A stretch of 39,242 bases of DNA from Haplomitrium mnioides (taxonomy: Eukaryota > Marchantiophyta > Haplomitriopsida > Calobryales). This document shows, in pieces, positions 21,896-32,144 of the stretch. The notes beneath the pieces were generated by a model. It had not been told where the DNA came from. It was given only the letters and a program-made list of their open reading frames with translations, and searched no databases. A program made the position numbers and the translations under genes. The DNA lies in NCBI GenBank assembly GCA_049999725.1, contig JBNGIS010018414.1, positions 1-39,242 on the forward strand, given 5' to 3'. Every line of letters starts with the position of its first letter. The first letter of the stretch is position 1.

Positions 21896-22839
21896 GTGGG
21901 GAGCCCACTTAACCTAGTTCTGATTTGTCTTATGACGTGGGGAGCCCGGTTAAGAGGGATCGACAGGAACCCAACATGGGAGCAAGGAAAGGGGTCCGAA
22001 ACAGCAACTTATCGCGGGTTTGGCTGAAGGAAAATGGGAGAATGCTGGAAGAGCGATGTATTGAAGATCCGAGAAGGGGAGGAGCGGGGAAGCCGAAGGG
22101 GCGACCTAGCGTAGATTCACCAAGAGAAAACATAGAGGAAAGCCAAAAGGGGGACTAATCACCGATCTGACCAAATAAGAGCGAATGAAGGCGAAAAGGC
22201 GACTTGTCGGCAAACCAGTTCGAATAACGCGCATCAGTGGCGAAGTGGTGACCCCACGCAAACCGTCCAACTGGAAGAAGGCTCAGCCAGAAGGGCGATA
22301 TGGCGCCTATCCGATAGGGGGAAATGAAGGGCACTGCGAAAGGACGATATATCAGCGAGTCGGCGAGCTAGATGAGAGCGACCGAAAAACGAAGCTAACG
22401 CCAGTGCGGTTGACGGAGGAGCTAGCGACGCTGAAAAGGTGACTCTTCGTAGCTTCGGCATCCAGAAAGGTGAAAGTTCGACGGGGTGCGGCCGACATCC
22501 GAAAGTTCAAAAGGGCGAACGGTTTGAAAAGGCCTAGTAGTTCTTATAACGAGCTTTCGGAAGTGTTAACGAAGCTAGCCTCATGCGCGTGTAGTTCTTA
22601 CTTCAAAGGTACATCGAAATGGCGACATCAGCATCATTCTTATTCGGTGAGCAAGGGAAGTCCGCGGCGGTTCAACGGATGACGTGGCGAGCGCAGGGAG
22701 TCCGCAGAAGGCTTCGGAAGCGTGGCGCGCTGAGGAGCTTGGATGTGGTTCCGAAGGTCAACTTCGGAAGAAGGGTATGGCAATGGTCCGCCAACCCCTT
22801 TTCGGGGTGGCGTCGGACGGCGCCCTTCGGAGGACGTGG
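21807..22839. promoter_or_regulatory. Cluster of five ACGTGG motifs in the insertion
   Basis: ACGTGG occurs at 21807, 21846, 21935, 22682 and 22834, mostly as GACGTGG. ACGTGG is the core of plant G-box/ABRE sites bound by bZIP factors. Clustering within a probable LTR suggests promoter sequence, but a GC-rich stretch raises the chance rate. Confidence 0.35.
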
Positions 22840-23387
22840 TGACTTTAGGGACCCCGAGGCAATTCAAGAGACACGCGGTGCAAGGAGAGGAGTTCACGTG
22901 ACCTCGGGCAACTTGCGGGTCAACTACATAGAGAGAGGTCAGCGCGACGGTCAGCCTACCCCCTTGCGGGGTGACGTCGGACGGCGGTGCAGCGGACGAC
23001 ATGGCACAAGGAGAAGAAAGAAGAATCTATGGGGGGATCTAAGGAGATTCCTTGGAGTCGGTTCCGTGGGGCACTGCGGAACTCGGTTTCGATAGCCTCT
23101 TCGGACTTGGTTCTGTAGGAATCTGCGGAATCTCTCCCCGTAAGATTCCTCAGAGCTCCTCGTCGAAGTTACCGTTTACATTGTCTTTTGCTCGACCAAA
23201 TGCAGGACACGCGACGCTTTCTCCCATCCTGTGGTAGCGGGATTACCGAATAGTGAAGCCACGCGTCATCGTCCTATGTTATGAGCTAACGGCAATAACG
23301 ACTATTCATCGGATCGGGCGTCGAGGGGCAGTGCGCGAAGGGAGTATACATTGTTTGCTTTCGAATCCTTTCGGGTTGATGCACGGG

Positions 23388-24001
23388 TAATTGTTGGAGA
23401 TATAGAATTGCGGGGCACAAGATTCACGCATGGTAAGCAAGGCGATAATTCAGTGAAGGATACGTGAAGCAGGGGTACTCGCTCAAGAGGAACCGGGGGA
23501 TTCAGAGGTGGACTGGAGGGGCGCCGAGTGTTGCAGAGTAGGGAGCTCTGAATGCTCGAGCAATCCATGTGAACTTGTCCTTGCAGGCGGACTAGAGCAG
23601 AGGGTTACTGATACGATAGCTGGAAGGAGTTTTCGGTCGGCTGAGAACTAAGAAGAAGCTGCCAAGTAGGGAGCTTGGAGTCGTCTCAGCGTTTCACAGG
23701 CAATTGCGGCGCGACAGCGATAGTAAGAAAGGGGAATTGCGTATGGTAAGGTAGGGCGATAATTCATTGAAAGCTACGTGAAGCAGGGGTACTAGCTCCA
23801 AGGGGCCAGGGGGATTCGGAGGTGGACTGGAGGGGCGCCGAGTGTTCCAGAGTATGGAGCTCTGGATGCTCGGGCGATCCAAGTGAACTCGTCCTTACCG
23901 TTGGACCAGAGCGGAGGGTTACTAATACGATAGCTGGAAGGAGTTTTTGATCGGCTGAGAAATAAGTAGAGGCTGCCAAGTAGGGAGCTTGGAGTCTCTC
24001 G
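23388..24001 (+). repeat. 314-bp-period tandem duplication in the insertion
   Basis: Two diverged copies, about 23388-23687 and 23702-24001, are offset by exactly 314 bases at both tested anchors (acgtgaagcaggggtact and ctgccaagtagggagcttgg). They share cgataattca, ggtggactggaggggcgccg and cgatagctggaaggagtttt. Confidence 0.85.
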
Positions 24002-24511
24002 GCATTCCCTTGTGCAAGCACATCAACCCAGAGTGTTTGAAGAACACTCTGGTGTGTTATTCTTCAAGTGGAGATGAGAGGAGGGTTGTGCAAGTGTCGG
24101 TGCACTGGGCGTAATAAGACCTGTCAAGGCTCGAAGGTGGAGTGGGCTACCTGCAACTGGTAAAGCTGTCTTCCAAAGGTGGAAGTAAAAGAAACTCTCT
24201 TCCTAGCATGAGGAAGTAAAAGCAGGGCTTCTCGCGAGGGAAGTTAAAAAACTATCTGGAGAGGAGGGTATGTGGGTTGCTGGGCTGTAGTTGTAAGGCA
24301 GCGGGACTCATAAGGGAAGTATAATCAATTAGAATTCCAGAGGGCCTTCAAGGACTCTGTTTTATCTTACTTATATTGTATATAAGTGTTGTCCATATAT
24401 ATGTAGTTAGATTTCCTTTCTGCATGTGTGTCCTCTTGATTTGTTAGATTAGTGGACATCGAATCAGTTGAGCAGACCTTAGGAACACACTTGAAGGGGG
24501 AGTCCAATCCC

Positions 24512-24540
24512 TTGACACAAGTCTGGTATCCTAAGGGTGA
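24512..24540 (+). mobile_element. Candidate LTR end and primer site within the insertion
   Basis: TTGACA at 24512-24517 is the exact inverse of the insertion's first six bases (TGTCAA). Six bases later TGGTATCCTAAGGG starts with the seven bases of an initiator-tRNA-Met primer site. Preceding purines (ttgaagggggag) resemble a polypurine tract, which would be out of place here, so the reading stays tentative. Confidence 0.35.
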
Positions 24541-25033
24541 ATGCTCTCTGTTCTTGATACTGTTTGCATAGTTAGGAATTAATGCAGCTTAGGATAGTTA
24601 GGAATAGTTGTATCAGTCCTGTGACAACCTTGAAAGGAGGAGTCCAAAACTGTTGTGTTGTCCAGTTGTGCAGGTCACCAGCACCATTCTGCCCAAGCTC
24701 AAATAAGGTGGTAGGGCCTAAGTCATTGGGTCCTATGAATAAAGCGGAAGAATCACACAAATCACAACTGGGTGTAATGGATGTGGACCTGAGAGAATGG
24801 TTGAATGTCTGACTTGAGTGTGTGAAGAAGAAGAGTGAGAAAAGCATACCAAGCCTGTAAGGAGAGGAAGAGTCTTTAAGGTTTGAAAGTGGTAACTGGC
24901 AAGGGGCCATCTTAGAAAAGAACCTGAAAGCCAGAAAACCCGTCCTCTCTTGGCTCGAAACAGGGCCTGAAAAGGTTAAGACTCGAAACAGGGGAGCGAC
25001 ATGAATTTTTAGCGCTAGAGCCCCGAACCCGAA

Positions 25034-25420
25034 TTGCGTTCGACAACAGTGTACCCGGAGGCAGAGAGTCATGACGAGCACCTGCCAAGTGTCATCGAGT
25101 TAGAGCCTCCTCAAGTGGTGGAATGCACAATAATGACAATAATCAGTTGTAGCCCAGAGGATCCGAAGGTGTCGGAAGATGAGCCTAATCTCAATCCAGA
25201 GAAGAAGCTCACCTTGATACAACCCAAGGATCTTGGTGACATGGAAGGAATTGTTACGAACAGCCCCGTCACCACCAACATTGTATGTAACTGCAAGGTT
25301 AGAGGCCCGAGTTACAACACCTTTGTGTATGCTTGTCTGATCAGCTGTTCCCTATGGGTTTGTGTTGAGCGTGCCCCCAAGCCAAGGGAAACAGGCCACC
25401 AAAGGGATCCCAGGTCTTAG
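25034..25420 (+). CDS. Uncharacterised 128-codon open frame near the right end of the insertion
   Basis: The frame starts MRSTTVYPEAESHDEHL and has an acidic, protein-like middle (SPEDPKVSEDEPNLNPEKK). I recognise no domain. It lies downstream of the candidate primer site, where an element's internal coding part would be, so it may be a residue of a lost polyprotein. The end (RETGHQRDPRS) is not conserved in any way I can judge. Confidence 0.3.
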   Translation: MRSTTVYPEAESHDEHLPSVIELEPPQVVECTIMTIISCSPEDPKVSEDEPNLNPEKKLTLIQPKDLGDMEGIVTNSPVTTNIVCNCKVRGPSYNTFVYACLISCSLWVCVERAPKPRETGHQRDPRS

Positions 25421-25718
25421 GGCTGGTACACGGTGCAGAAGGGAATGCAGCAAGGCATGTTGCTGTAGAGACCTCATATTCCTCTCAAACCAAAATCAGG
25501 AAGCACGATTTTTGTGTGGGATCCGGGGAAGAGGCTGAGCGAGCAGGATGCGCACATGTAAGTGTATGTGTGTGTGTGAGTGTGTGTTTTGTGGGGGGTG
25601 TTTCATGGGGTGTTTTGCAGGAGATACAGAGTCGAGCCAGCAACCAACAGTAGAGGCACCAGAAAATTGAGGGAAAAGAAGTGTGTTTGCGGGGACACTT
25701 CACACTTGAAAAGGGAGT

Positions 25719-25723
25719 GTAGT
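25719..25723. other. Target-site duplication GTAGT, right copy
   Basis: Right-hand partner of 21198-21202. On the minus strand it is the end of the integrase reading ...ELTKHY before the interruption. Confidence 0.75.
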
Positions 25724-26249
25724 GCTTTGTTAGCTCCTTGACAACTTGATTTAAAAAGTGGTTTCCTTGATCACTTACCAATTCCAAAGGCGCGCCAAAC
25801 CTGGTGAAAATTTGCTCGTATAGAAATCGCGCAACGGTAGAGGCGTCATCTATGCGTGTAGCCCTTGCCTCTACCCACTTTATGGGGTAATATATGGAAA
25901 GTAAAATATATTGGTTCTCTCTTCTAGTGGTTGGCAAAATCAGGTTGATGAAGTTAATTTCCCATTTCTCGAAGGGTGCTAGAGCTAGTATTGGAATGAA
26001 TGGGTGTTGAGCACATGGGGTTGGCCTTCCCAATTGCTGGTACAAATTGCACTACTTTACAAAGAAATGGGTGTCCTTGTGTGGAGTTGGCCACCTGTAT
26101 TTAGCCGTCAAGATCTTTTGTATAGTGGTCTTAGTGGCACAGTAACCGCTATCATTATCTTCGTGCATGGCCCTAATAATGGCAGTATCTTTCTTTGCTT
26201 CTAGGCATTGGCGTACTTTTTTGTCTGGGCAGGATTCATGGAACACATC
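25724..26249 (-). pseudogene. Integrase N-terminal half of the large element
   Basis: The minus strand shows the zinc-binding domain (IIRAMHEDNDSGYC, TAKYRWPTPHKDTHFFVK, then a TAG stop and CNLYQQLGR). The catalytic core follows: FEKWEINFINLI, KWVEARATRIDDAST, FLYEQIFTRFG and LVSDQGNHF. The first DDE aspartate, normally in WGIDF, reads Asn. The second (SDQG) is kept. The second His and last Cys of the HHCC zinc site are changed to Tyr. The reading breaks off after ELTKHY at the nested insertion and resumes at 21197. Confidence 0.88.
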
Positions 26250-26868
26250 CTTTGATCATTTTGTATGCTCCCATGTTTTACCATAGATTATGAAGTCATC
26301 AATGAAGATTTTTAGGAACTTGTGCAAGTAATCATGGAACATGTTCATTATTAGTCGTTGGAAAGTTCGAGGGAGATTGCATAGTCCAAATGGAATCCTC
26401 CGAAAGGCGAACAGTCCCCACTCTGTTGTAAAGAATGTTTTGAGTTGGTCCTCTTAGCGAATCAAGACTTGATTGTATTATGAATAACCATCCACAAAAC
26501 TATACAATTTTGGCCTCACAACCAGGTCCAACACCCCATCCATGAATGGTAGAAGGTACTGGTTTTTTTTTGTGGCCTGAATCAACTTCCTATAATCTTG
26601 ACAAACTCGGATCTTGAGTTTTCCATCAAGTCTAGGATTTTTTGGTACTACCACTACAGGGGACACCCATTCACTATAAAGAGCTGGAAAGATGAAATTG
26701 ACGTCCAGCAAACGATCCACGTCTTGCTTGACCATCAGTAATAGCCTGGGGTTCAGCCAGTATTGCTTTTGCCTTATTGGTGTAGTTATGGCCTCTAGTC
26801 AATTTGATGCTCTTCGAATTCCATTGGTTCTCCTTGGAGGTTGGAGTGATGCCATGCGAACACATCAT
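26250..26868 (-). pseudogene. Reverse transcriptase remnant of the large element
   Basis: The minus strand carries the fingers and palm: VDRLLDVNFIF, SEWVSPVVVVPK, RVCQDYRKL, then FVDGYS followed by a TAA stop. The frame continues as TTEWGLFAFRRIPFGLCN, then FIDDFIIYG at 26280-26306, the equivalent of the YxDD catalytic motif. At least two in-frame TAA codons are present. Shortly after FIDDFIIYG the sequence passes straight into integrase, so the thumb, connection and RNase H domains are deleted. Confidence 0.88.
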
Positions 26869-27171
26869 GGTAATTGCTTAATACTTAGGTCAAAGCTCTT
26901 TCTTTCCCACGACTAAGGTCGAACTTGATTTGGAAAGTTTTTCTTGATGAAATGGTCACTGCATGGTACTGATTTTTTTTAAGTGTCATTGACTCAGGCG
27001 CCTTGCTTGGTGCTTCTTTCTTGATTCCTCACTCTCTGCTTTGTGATCAATTGTATTCACAAAGGCTGGTGTGGCCGTTTTAGTGTCCCAAGTAGGTCAT
27101 ACTTGGTATACGGGTACCTCCATTTCCTCTTTGATGTTCTGCAAACTCCTTAGCAAATCTCATTTGGTCAA
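26869..27171 (-). other. Linker between protease and RT of the large element
   Basis: Decayed coding sequence with frame changes; no motif I can name. Confidence 0.4.
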
Positions 27172-27615
27172 CTATTCCACATATTTCACCCAGAGTGTAC
27201 CTTCGGTATCAGAATCATCCTTAACACTCCAATCGATGTCGTAGGCCTTGTCTCCGTTTGTAGTAGCTTCCCTCTGATGCGGTGTCTGCCCATAATGCAC
27301 CACAACTTTGGGTTCTCCGAACCTTAATGTTTTGGTTCCCCAGTCGTGGGTGACTTTGGCTCCATAGACCCATGGTCTGCCGATCATGCCGGGGAATGAT
27401 GACGTGTTGGTGGGTCTCATCACTAGATAGTTGAAGGAAAAATCCACTCCTTCTAAACATGTCAGAACATTGGTTAATGTCCCCAATGGTTTTGCTCTCG
27501 ACCCATCTGCCAATCTCATAATCCGGGTTGTAGCCTCAAAGGTCCAATAACCCAATTTGTGTGTTGTTTGTTTCACCATTATATTTACTCCTGCACCTCC
27601 ATCCACCAGAACCAT
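27172..27615 (-). pseudogene. Aspartic protease of the large element
   Basis: A 147-codon minus-strand frame starts VLVDGGAGVNIMV. The DGG triplet stands where D-S/T-G is usual, as in some plant Ty3/gypsy lineages. Later FPGMIGRPWVYGAKV is the flap-to-C-terminal hydrophobic block. It would cleave the gag-pol polyprotein. The frame is open, but the polyprotein on either side is broken. The first part is duplicated in tandem (27541-27742). Confidence 0.8.
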
Positions 27616-27742
27616 GGTTAAGGTGCAAACCGCAATTTGGATGTCAATTTCTGGGGGTCCGATAACCCAATTTGTGTGTTGTTTGTTTCACCATTATATT
27701 TACTCCTGCACCTCCATCCACCGGAACCATGGTTAAGGTGCA
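27541..27742 (-). repeat. 115-bp tandem duplication in the protease region
   Basis: ggtccaataacccaatttgt at 27541 recurs at 27656 as ggtccgataacccaatttgt. Identity stays high through accatggttaaggtgcaaa. The offset is exactly 115 bases. The duplication doubles the protease active-site segment. Confidence 0.9.
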
Positions 27743-29760
27743 AATTTCTGGGCTCCTTGATTTTCGCTTAACATCATGACATTCGTCGGGTTTCCCACTA
27801 GTGGTAATCGCCTTCTTCGCCTTGGTCCAATCAACAATTCCCTTAATTGACACCGATAGATAGGGATGTCCTTGATCATCTGTCCCATGGTAGTGGTGAT
27901 AGGGCAATCCCGCACATCCTATTTAATGCTATAGAGAATTAGTTGAAAAACCTTGGATCTATCTTCTTTCTTCGATGTCGCCTTTGTTTCGACAAGTTTT
28001 TTAGTGTTTCAGTGGCCGCCTTCTGAGCCTCTGCCTCCTCGAGTGCTTCCAATTGTTTTCAGGCATTCTCCTCTTGCCTTGGGTAGAACATCTTTGGATG
28101 GTCCTTCTCATAATTTGAATCCTCATCTGTAGGAATCTAATCCACCAATACAACTTGCTTCTTTGGTCGGTTGGCCTTTTCTTTCTTCACAACTTTTTTT
28201 TTCTTCTTAGCTCCTCTTGTGGTGACCTTCTAGCAATTCTCGACTGATTGCATTTCCCATCGAGAGAATTTAGTGGTATCTTCCCATTCCGTGAAAACAC
28301 ACTAAACATTGGGAACTGTAACTTCTGCTGGTGCAATTCCAGAATGCAAGGTTAGACTTCCTGACTCTGGACGGCGTGTGATAGGACATATAGTGGCGAT
28401 ATGTCCATCCTTTTAACAAGAGGTGCAGAGTTTTGCGGGTATCCCCCAACCTTGCTTCGTGGGCTCCGGACATCTAGTAGAAATGTGCCTTGGTTGCCCA
28501 CAGTTCCAACACACCAAAATACGTGTGCGGTTAATCCTTTCTCCCATTGTATTGTCTGGACACTAATGACCCCATCCATCTTGTTGGTTCTGACCAAACA
28601 CCACTAGTCAGCCCATCAAATTTCTCGGGGTACTACTTACTTGATATATTTATTCAAGAGGTTCTTCTAGGATGTATTCCACCTCCTCCCTCACATATTC
28701 AAATGGTTTATCCCTCACATATTGTACTGCTGTTTTTTCCAAAGAACATTCGTCCCACAATGGACGCACCACACATTAGTCCGAGTGGTGCTTACCTTGT
28801 TCCCTTTTTCCTTCAGCCCTGCAAATTGGATTGATAATGCTTCCAGTTTGTGGTTGATGTCATCAAGAGGATTATGACCCATTTTTCTCCTCGGGCTTTG
28901 ATCTATCAGTACCTTGTCCGCATGCCTTCCTGTTTCTTCCTGTTTCTTCGGCTTTTATTCCGACCAATTTTTCCTTTCTTTTTCTACTAAACCTCCTTCC
29001 TTTTGTAATGAGTCATGCTTCCTTTTTCTTTCTAGAGCTGCCATCTTCCGAATTATCACTCTTTTCCATATCTAATTCTGACTCTGTCATGGTGTTAGTG
29101 CTTGAGTTGCTGCCATTGTCACTAGAGGAGGTTTCCAACCCATATCGTTCCTTGATCTTCTTTCTTGAAGTTGACATTGTGGCTTTGATATAGGATCCTC
29201 CTCTCTCCACTACTTCTTCAAAGGTTTTGGGGCTGCCATGTCTTACCCAAGCTTCCACTCTTTGGGGTAGCCTTGATATGAACTAAGAACAGAGCATCTC
29301 ATCCTCTGGTATTGGTGTGACTTGCCTGGCCAGCCTTTGGAATCGCTGTAAGAATTTTTGCAAAGACTCTTTTTTCTTCATCTCAATTTGCCCGATCCGA
29401 ATGAGGGCCTCATCGCCTCCTCCTATTTGCCAGAAATTTGCCATAAACAAAGACTTGAAAAGATGCCAATTGTTCTTGTTGCCATCCTGCAGGCCCTGGT
29501 ACCAAGGTCTAGCCTCCCCTTTTAGCATACCAGGTAATATGGTAGTTATAATTGCCCATTCCCCATTTGCATGTGTCGTTCCTTCAAATTCCGTGATCTA
29601 GTCATCGAGGTCTTCTCGAGTTGTTCCTAAGAAGGGTAAATAAGGGCATATGGCTCGTTGAGATGCATGTCCATTCATAGTTTCTGGTCTTTCCAAGCCT
29701 ATTAGTTCAATCCACAATTCATCAATCTCCACCTTGTTATGATCAGTTCACTTTGTGCAA
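27743..29760 (-). pseudogene. Gag of the large element (capsid, zinc knuckles)
   Basis: The minus strand has a capsid (retrotrans_gag-like) segment at 29283-29620: GMLKGEARPWYQGLQDG, FKSLFMANFWQIGGG and LQKFLQRFQRLARQV, then a stop. The frame resumes with EAWVRHGSPKTFEEVVERGG at 29013-29258 and an acidic Ser-rich tail. Nucleocapsid follows: a first damaged knuckle (WCVHCG) near 28740-28760, CWNCGQPRHISTRC at 28470-28511 and CTSC-stop-KDGHIATIC at 28386-28427, where a TAA interrupts the third knuckle. The rest, to 27743, is Lys-rich and decayed. The gene would form the particle shell and package RNA. Confidence 0.85.
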
Positions 29761-29806
29761 GTCATGTGTCTAGTCCCGGGTTGGTCTAAGGTTCCTTCAA
29801 ACTTGT

Positions 29807-29824
29807 GTCCTCCTTCTAGCGCCA
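29807..29824 (-). promoter_or_regulatory. Primer-binding site of the large element
   Basis: On the minus strand TGGCGCTAGAAGGAGGAC begins eight bases after the end of the 5' LTR. TGGCGC starts are common in plant Ty3/gypsy primer sites. I do not name the tRNA. Confidence 0.7.
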
Positions 29825-29832
29825 AAAATTTA

Positions 29833-32144
29833 TATCAGCCCTTCCTCTCCATCCTTAGCACTCCAAGATGCAATTTCAGAGAGAAAAGGTGACATGGTGT
29901 CACAAGGTTCTTTTGTGAGATGGCCCCAAGACCGTATTTACCACTCTATGTTTCATCCTCTTCTATTTACCTTTATGCACATGCCCACACAACACAAGCT
30001 CCAAGTAATCCTTTCCCTTCCTTACCTCCTGATCATGAGTAATGAATGCCAATCTGCTGTCTGCTTTATTGCAGAGTTTTACCTCCACTCCCCTCTAAGG
30101 TTTCGGAGATTTGGATAGAACTTGCTCCAAAATGTAACTACTATGACTACTCTCTAATCTAGGAACTTCACAATTCTATTGCTACTATCTGAAATTGAGC
30201 AAACTCTTTGGATGATGTCTGACAATTTTCCACTCCTTGTAGCTCTAATATCACACCTTGCTTTCTGTCCATCTTGCTATTTTCTATTACCACTACTGAT
30301 GCCTCTCTTCGGTGTTATTCTTTACTTTGCCAATCCACACTTTCCCACACCAGAAAGATTGATTCACCTTTGTCATCCAAAGGGCTTGAACTTTTTACTC
30401 CCCAACTAGGGAGACAGTGCTTTCCGCCCTTGGTACCCCACACTCCACCCCAATCACCCCTTGAATTAGCCTTACACCACCTCTAAGGTGCTATACTCTG
30501 CTAGAGCTAACTCTCTGTGGCTAGCACAAGGGATTGCTTCACTGGGTGGTGCAGTTCTCAATTGAAACCTTAGCTTGTTGGGTTTCTTTCGATAGAGTAA
30601 CAACCTACCAACGTTAGGCTTGTGGGTGCACATGACTAAAGAAGTGGCGCTCCTCGTGAGTATTCCTATTGCTTCAGCAAATCCAGCCCACACTAGAGCC
30701 TCCTACTCTCACTTGGGTCCACCTTGCCGGTCCAAGTTCCCTCGCCAAAGTACCCATGCTTGCCTCTGCACTCTCATCTCAACGTCCTTGGGCTCCTACT
30801 ATTCCTCTTTACTTTTACTCCTTGTAATTCGACCACTCCCCATAGGGGTCAATTGCTTTGTGTCTGAGAGTAGTTGGACCTTCTGCAGCGCTAATTCCGC
30901 CGCTCCTTCAATTTCTGATTTAGCTTTCCGCTGATAATTCAGTCAGCGCCTTGTAATTGCTGCGCCGAGCAATTCGAATCTTACTCAAGTGGTGGGTGGT
31001 CCGGTAACTTTGTGTTGCCACTCTACTTCCTGATTGTATTGTTGGTGCTACTAGTTTTATCACTTTGTCGTGCTCTCCCTCTTTTTATAGCATCAATCCT
31101 TAAGGTAGCGACATCTGCCTTGGGCTTTTTTGAATGGTGAGGAAGTGTTCTGATGGTCAACAAAACTGCTTCGAGAAGACCCAATTAGCCTGGCCAAAAA
31201 GAAGGATTGGATTGGCCCAATGAGGAACATCAGAGTGAGCTGATGACTCCAGATCAAATTAGTTTCATGATGATCACTATGATGACCGATGATAGACCCC
31301 GATCATCAACGGTTGACTCTGGTGGTCAATTTCAAGAGTTGTTTGACCTCAATGGAGTGCCGCTTGATGTCGTCTTCCTTAGAGAAGTTGGAACATTGCT
31401 ATGATACGGAAAGTTTGTACAATCAACCTCAATGGTTGACTTCTTCTAATAGAGTACTGGTGGTCAGTTATCTGATGTGTGGAGCCAAAAGACATAAGAT
31501 CGGTCCGATAATTCAATTCAACGAATATAGGTTTGTCCACATTGGATGAATTCTTCTGATGAAGAAGGGATCCAATGGAAATAAAAATTGGTGAGGATCC
31601 GATAGAACCAACAAAACTCCGAGGATCTTAAAGAACATGTTGGACTTCGATTAGACCTACAAGCATTTTGATGGATCACAACGTTCTCTGATCCTTCATG
31701 TCGTCGCTGCCTTCCGAATGTCGTTGCATTCTCCTCCCTTGCTTCTCTCTAATCTCAATAGTATTGAGAGCGCTCTTCAACCTTCTTTCCCTCGAGCCCT
31801 TTTATGACTCTAATGATCAAAAGAAAACCAATGTAACTCTTTGCCTTGCCTAAAGCTTTGTTTTGAGTTTTTTTGTTCTATGTGAAGCCTTCGGATTTCC
31901 TTCGTGATGCACCCTTCTCTTGGAATCTACCCTTTTAGTTGCTTGCTTAGAAGCTCTTCTATAATATAGCTGGAGATTCCCCTCTTGGTGTAATCATGCA
32001 ATTACTGGCGAGCCTCCACTTGGCTCCTTAATTAGTCTTGTTCTACTCCTCGAGTTGGCAGACGCGTCTGTAATATTGCAACATTGGCTCTTTTGGGCTG
32101 AAATTGAAAAATCTCGTGATGACCTTGTTCCCAACCGATTGACA
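29833..32144 (-). mobile_element. 5' LTR of the large element
   Basis: This 2312-bp LTR begins TGTCAATCGGTTGGGAAC at 32144 (minus strand) and ends GGCTGATA at 29833, where the 3' LTR has GGCTGACA. In the first 48 bases it differs from the other LTR at six positions, all transitions, which suits old methylated DNA. Element transcription should start here. I did not find a convincing TATA box by eye. Confidence 0.88.

Larger units (their letters stand above)
21203..25718 (+). mobile_element. 4.5 kb GC-rich insertion inside the integrase
   Basis: The insertion is bounded by GTAGT target duplications. It begins TGTCAACCGGTGG, much like an LTR start and similar to the large element's own TGTCAGCCGGTTGG. 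It ends cacttgaaaagggagt, which has no matching inverted end. Much of 21300-24000 is clearly more GC-rich than the surroundings. No retroviral protein domain is visible. It could be a non-autonomous LTR element (LARD-like) or a one-LTR remnant. A TTGACA end at 24512-24517 followed by TGGTATCC at 24524 would fit an LTR of about 3.3 kb with a tRNA primer site. This is inference. Confidence 0.7.
18197..32144 (-). mobile_element. Ty3/gypsy LTR retrotransposon, family I, about 13.9 kb, with a nested insertion
   Basis: Both LTRs (18197-20307 and 29833-32144), a 5-bp target duplication, a primer site, gag, protease, reverse transcriptase and integrase can be seen, all on the minus strand in the order of Ty3/gypsy elements. 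The protease motif DGGAGVN and the integrase block WVEARAT are familiar from plant Tat/Athila-like lineages, so that placement is likely. Many in-frame stops, a deletion between RT and integrase, and a 4.5 kb insertion inside the integrase make it inactive. Without the insertion the element would be about 9.4 kb. Confidence 0.9.

Noticed and set aside
21307-23568. Many 75-120 codon frames on both strands in the GC-rich insertion
   Set aside because: GC-rich DNA has few stop codons by chance; no domains, and frames overlap on both strands.
25560-25600. TG-rich tract as a regulatory site
   Set aside because: A plain (tg)n microsatellite.
21203-25718. Insertion as a Helitron or DNA transposon
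   Set aside because: A 5-bp target duplication and a TGTCAA start do not fit Helitrons, and the two ends show no terminal inverted repeat.
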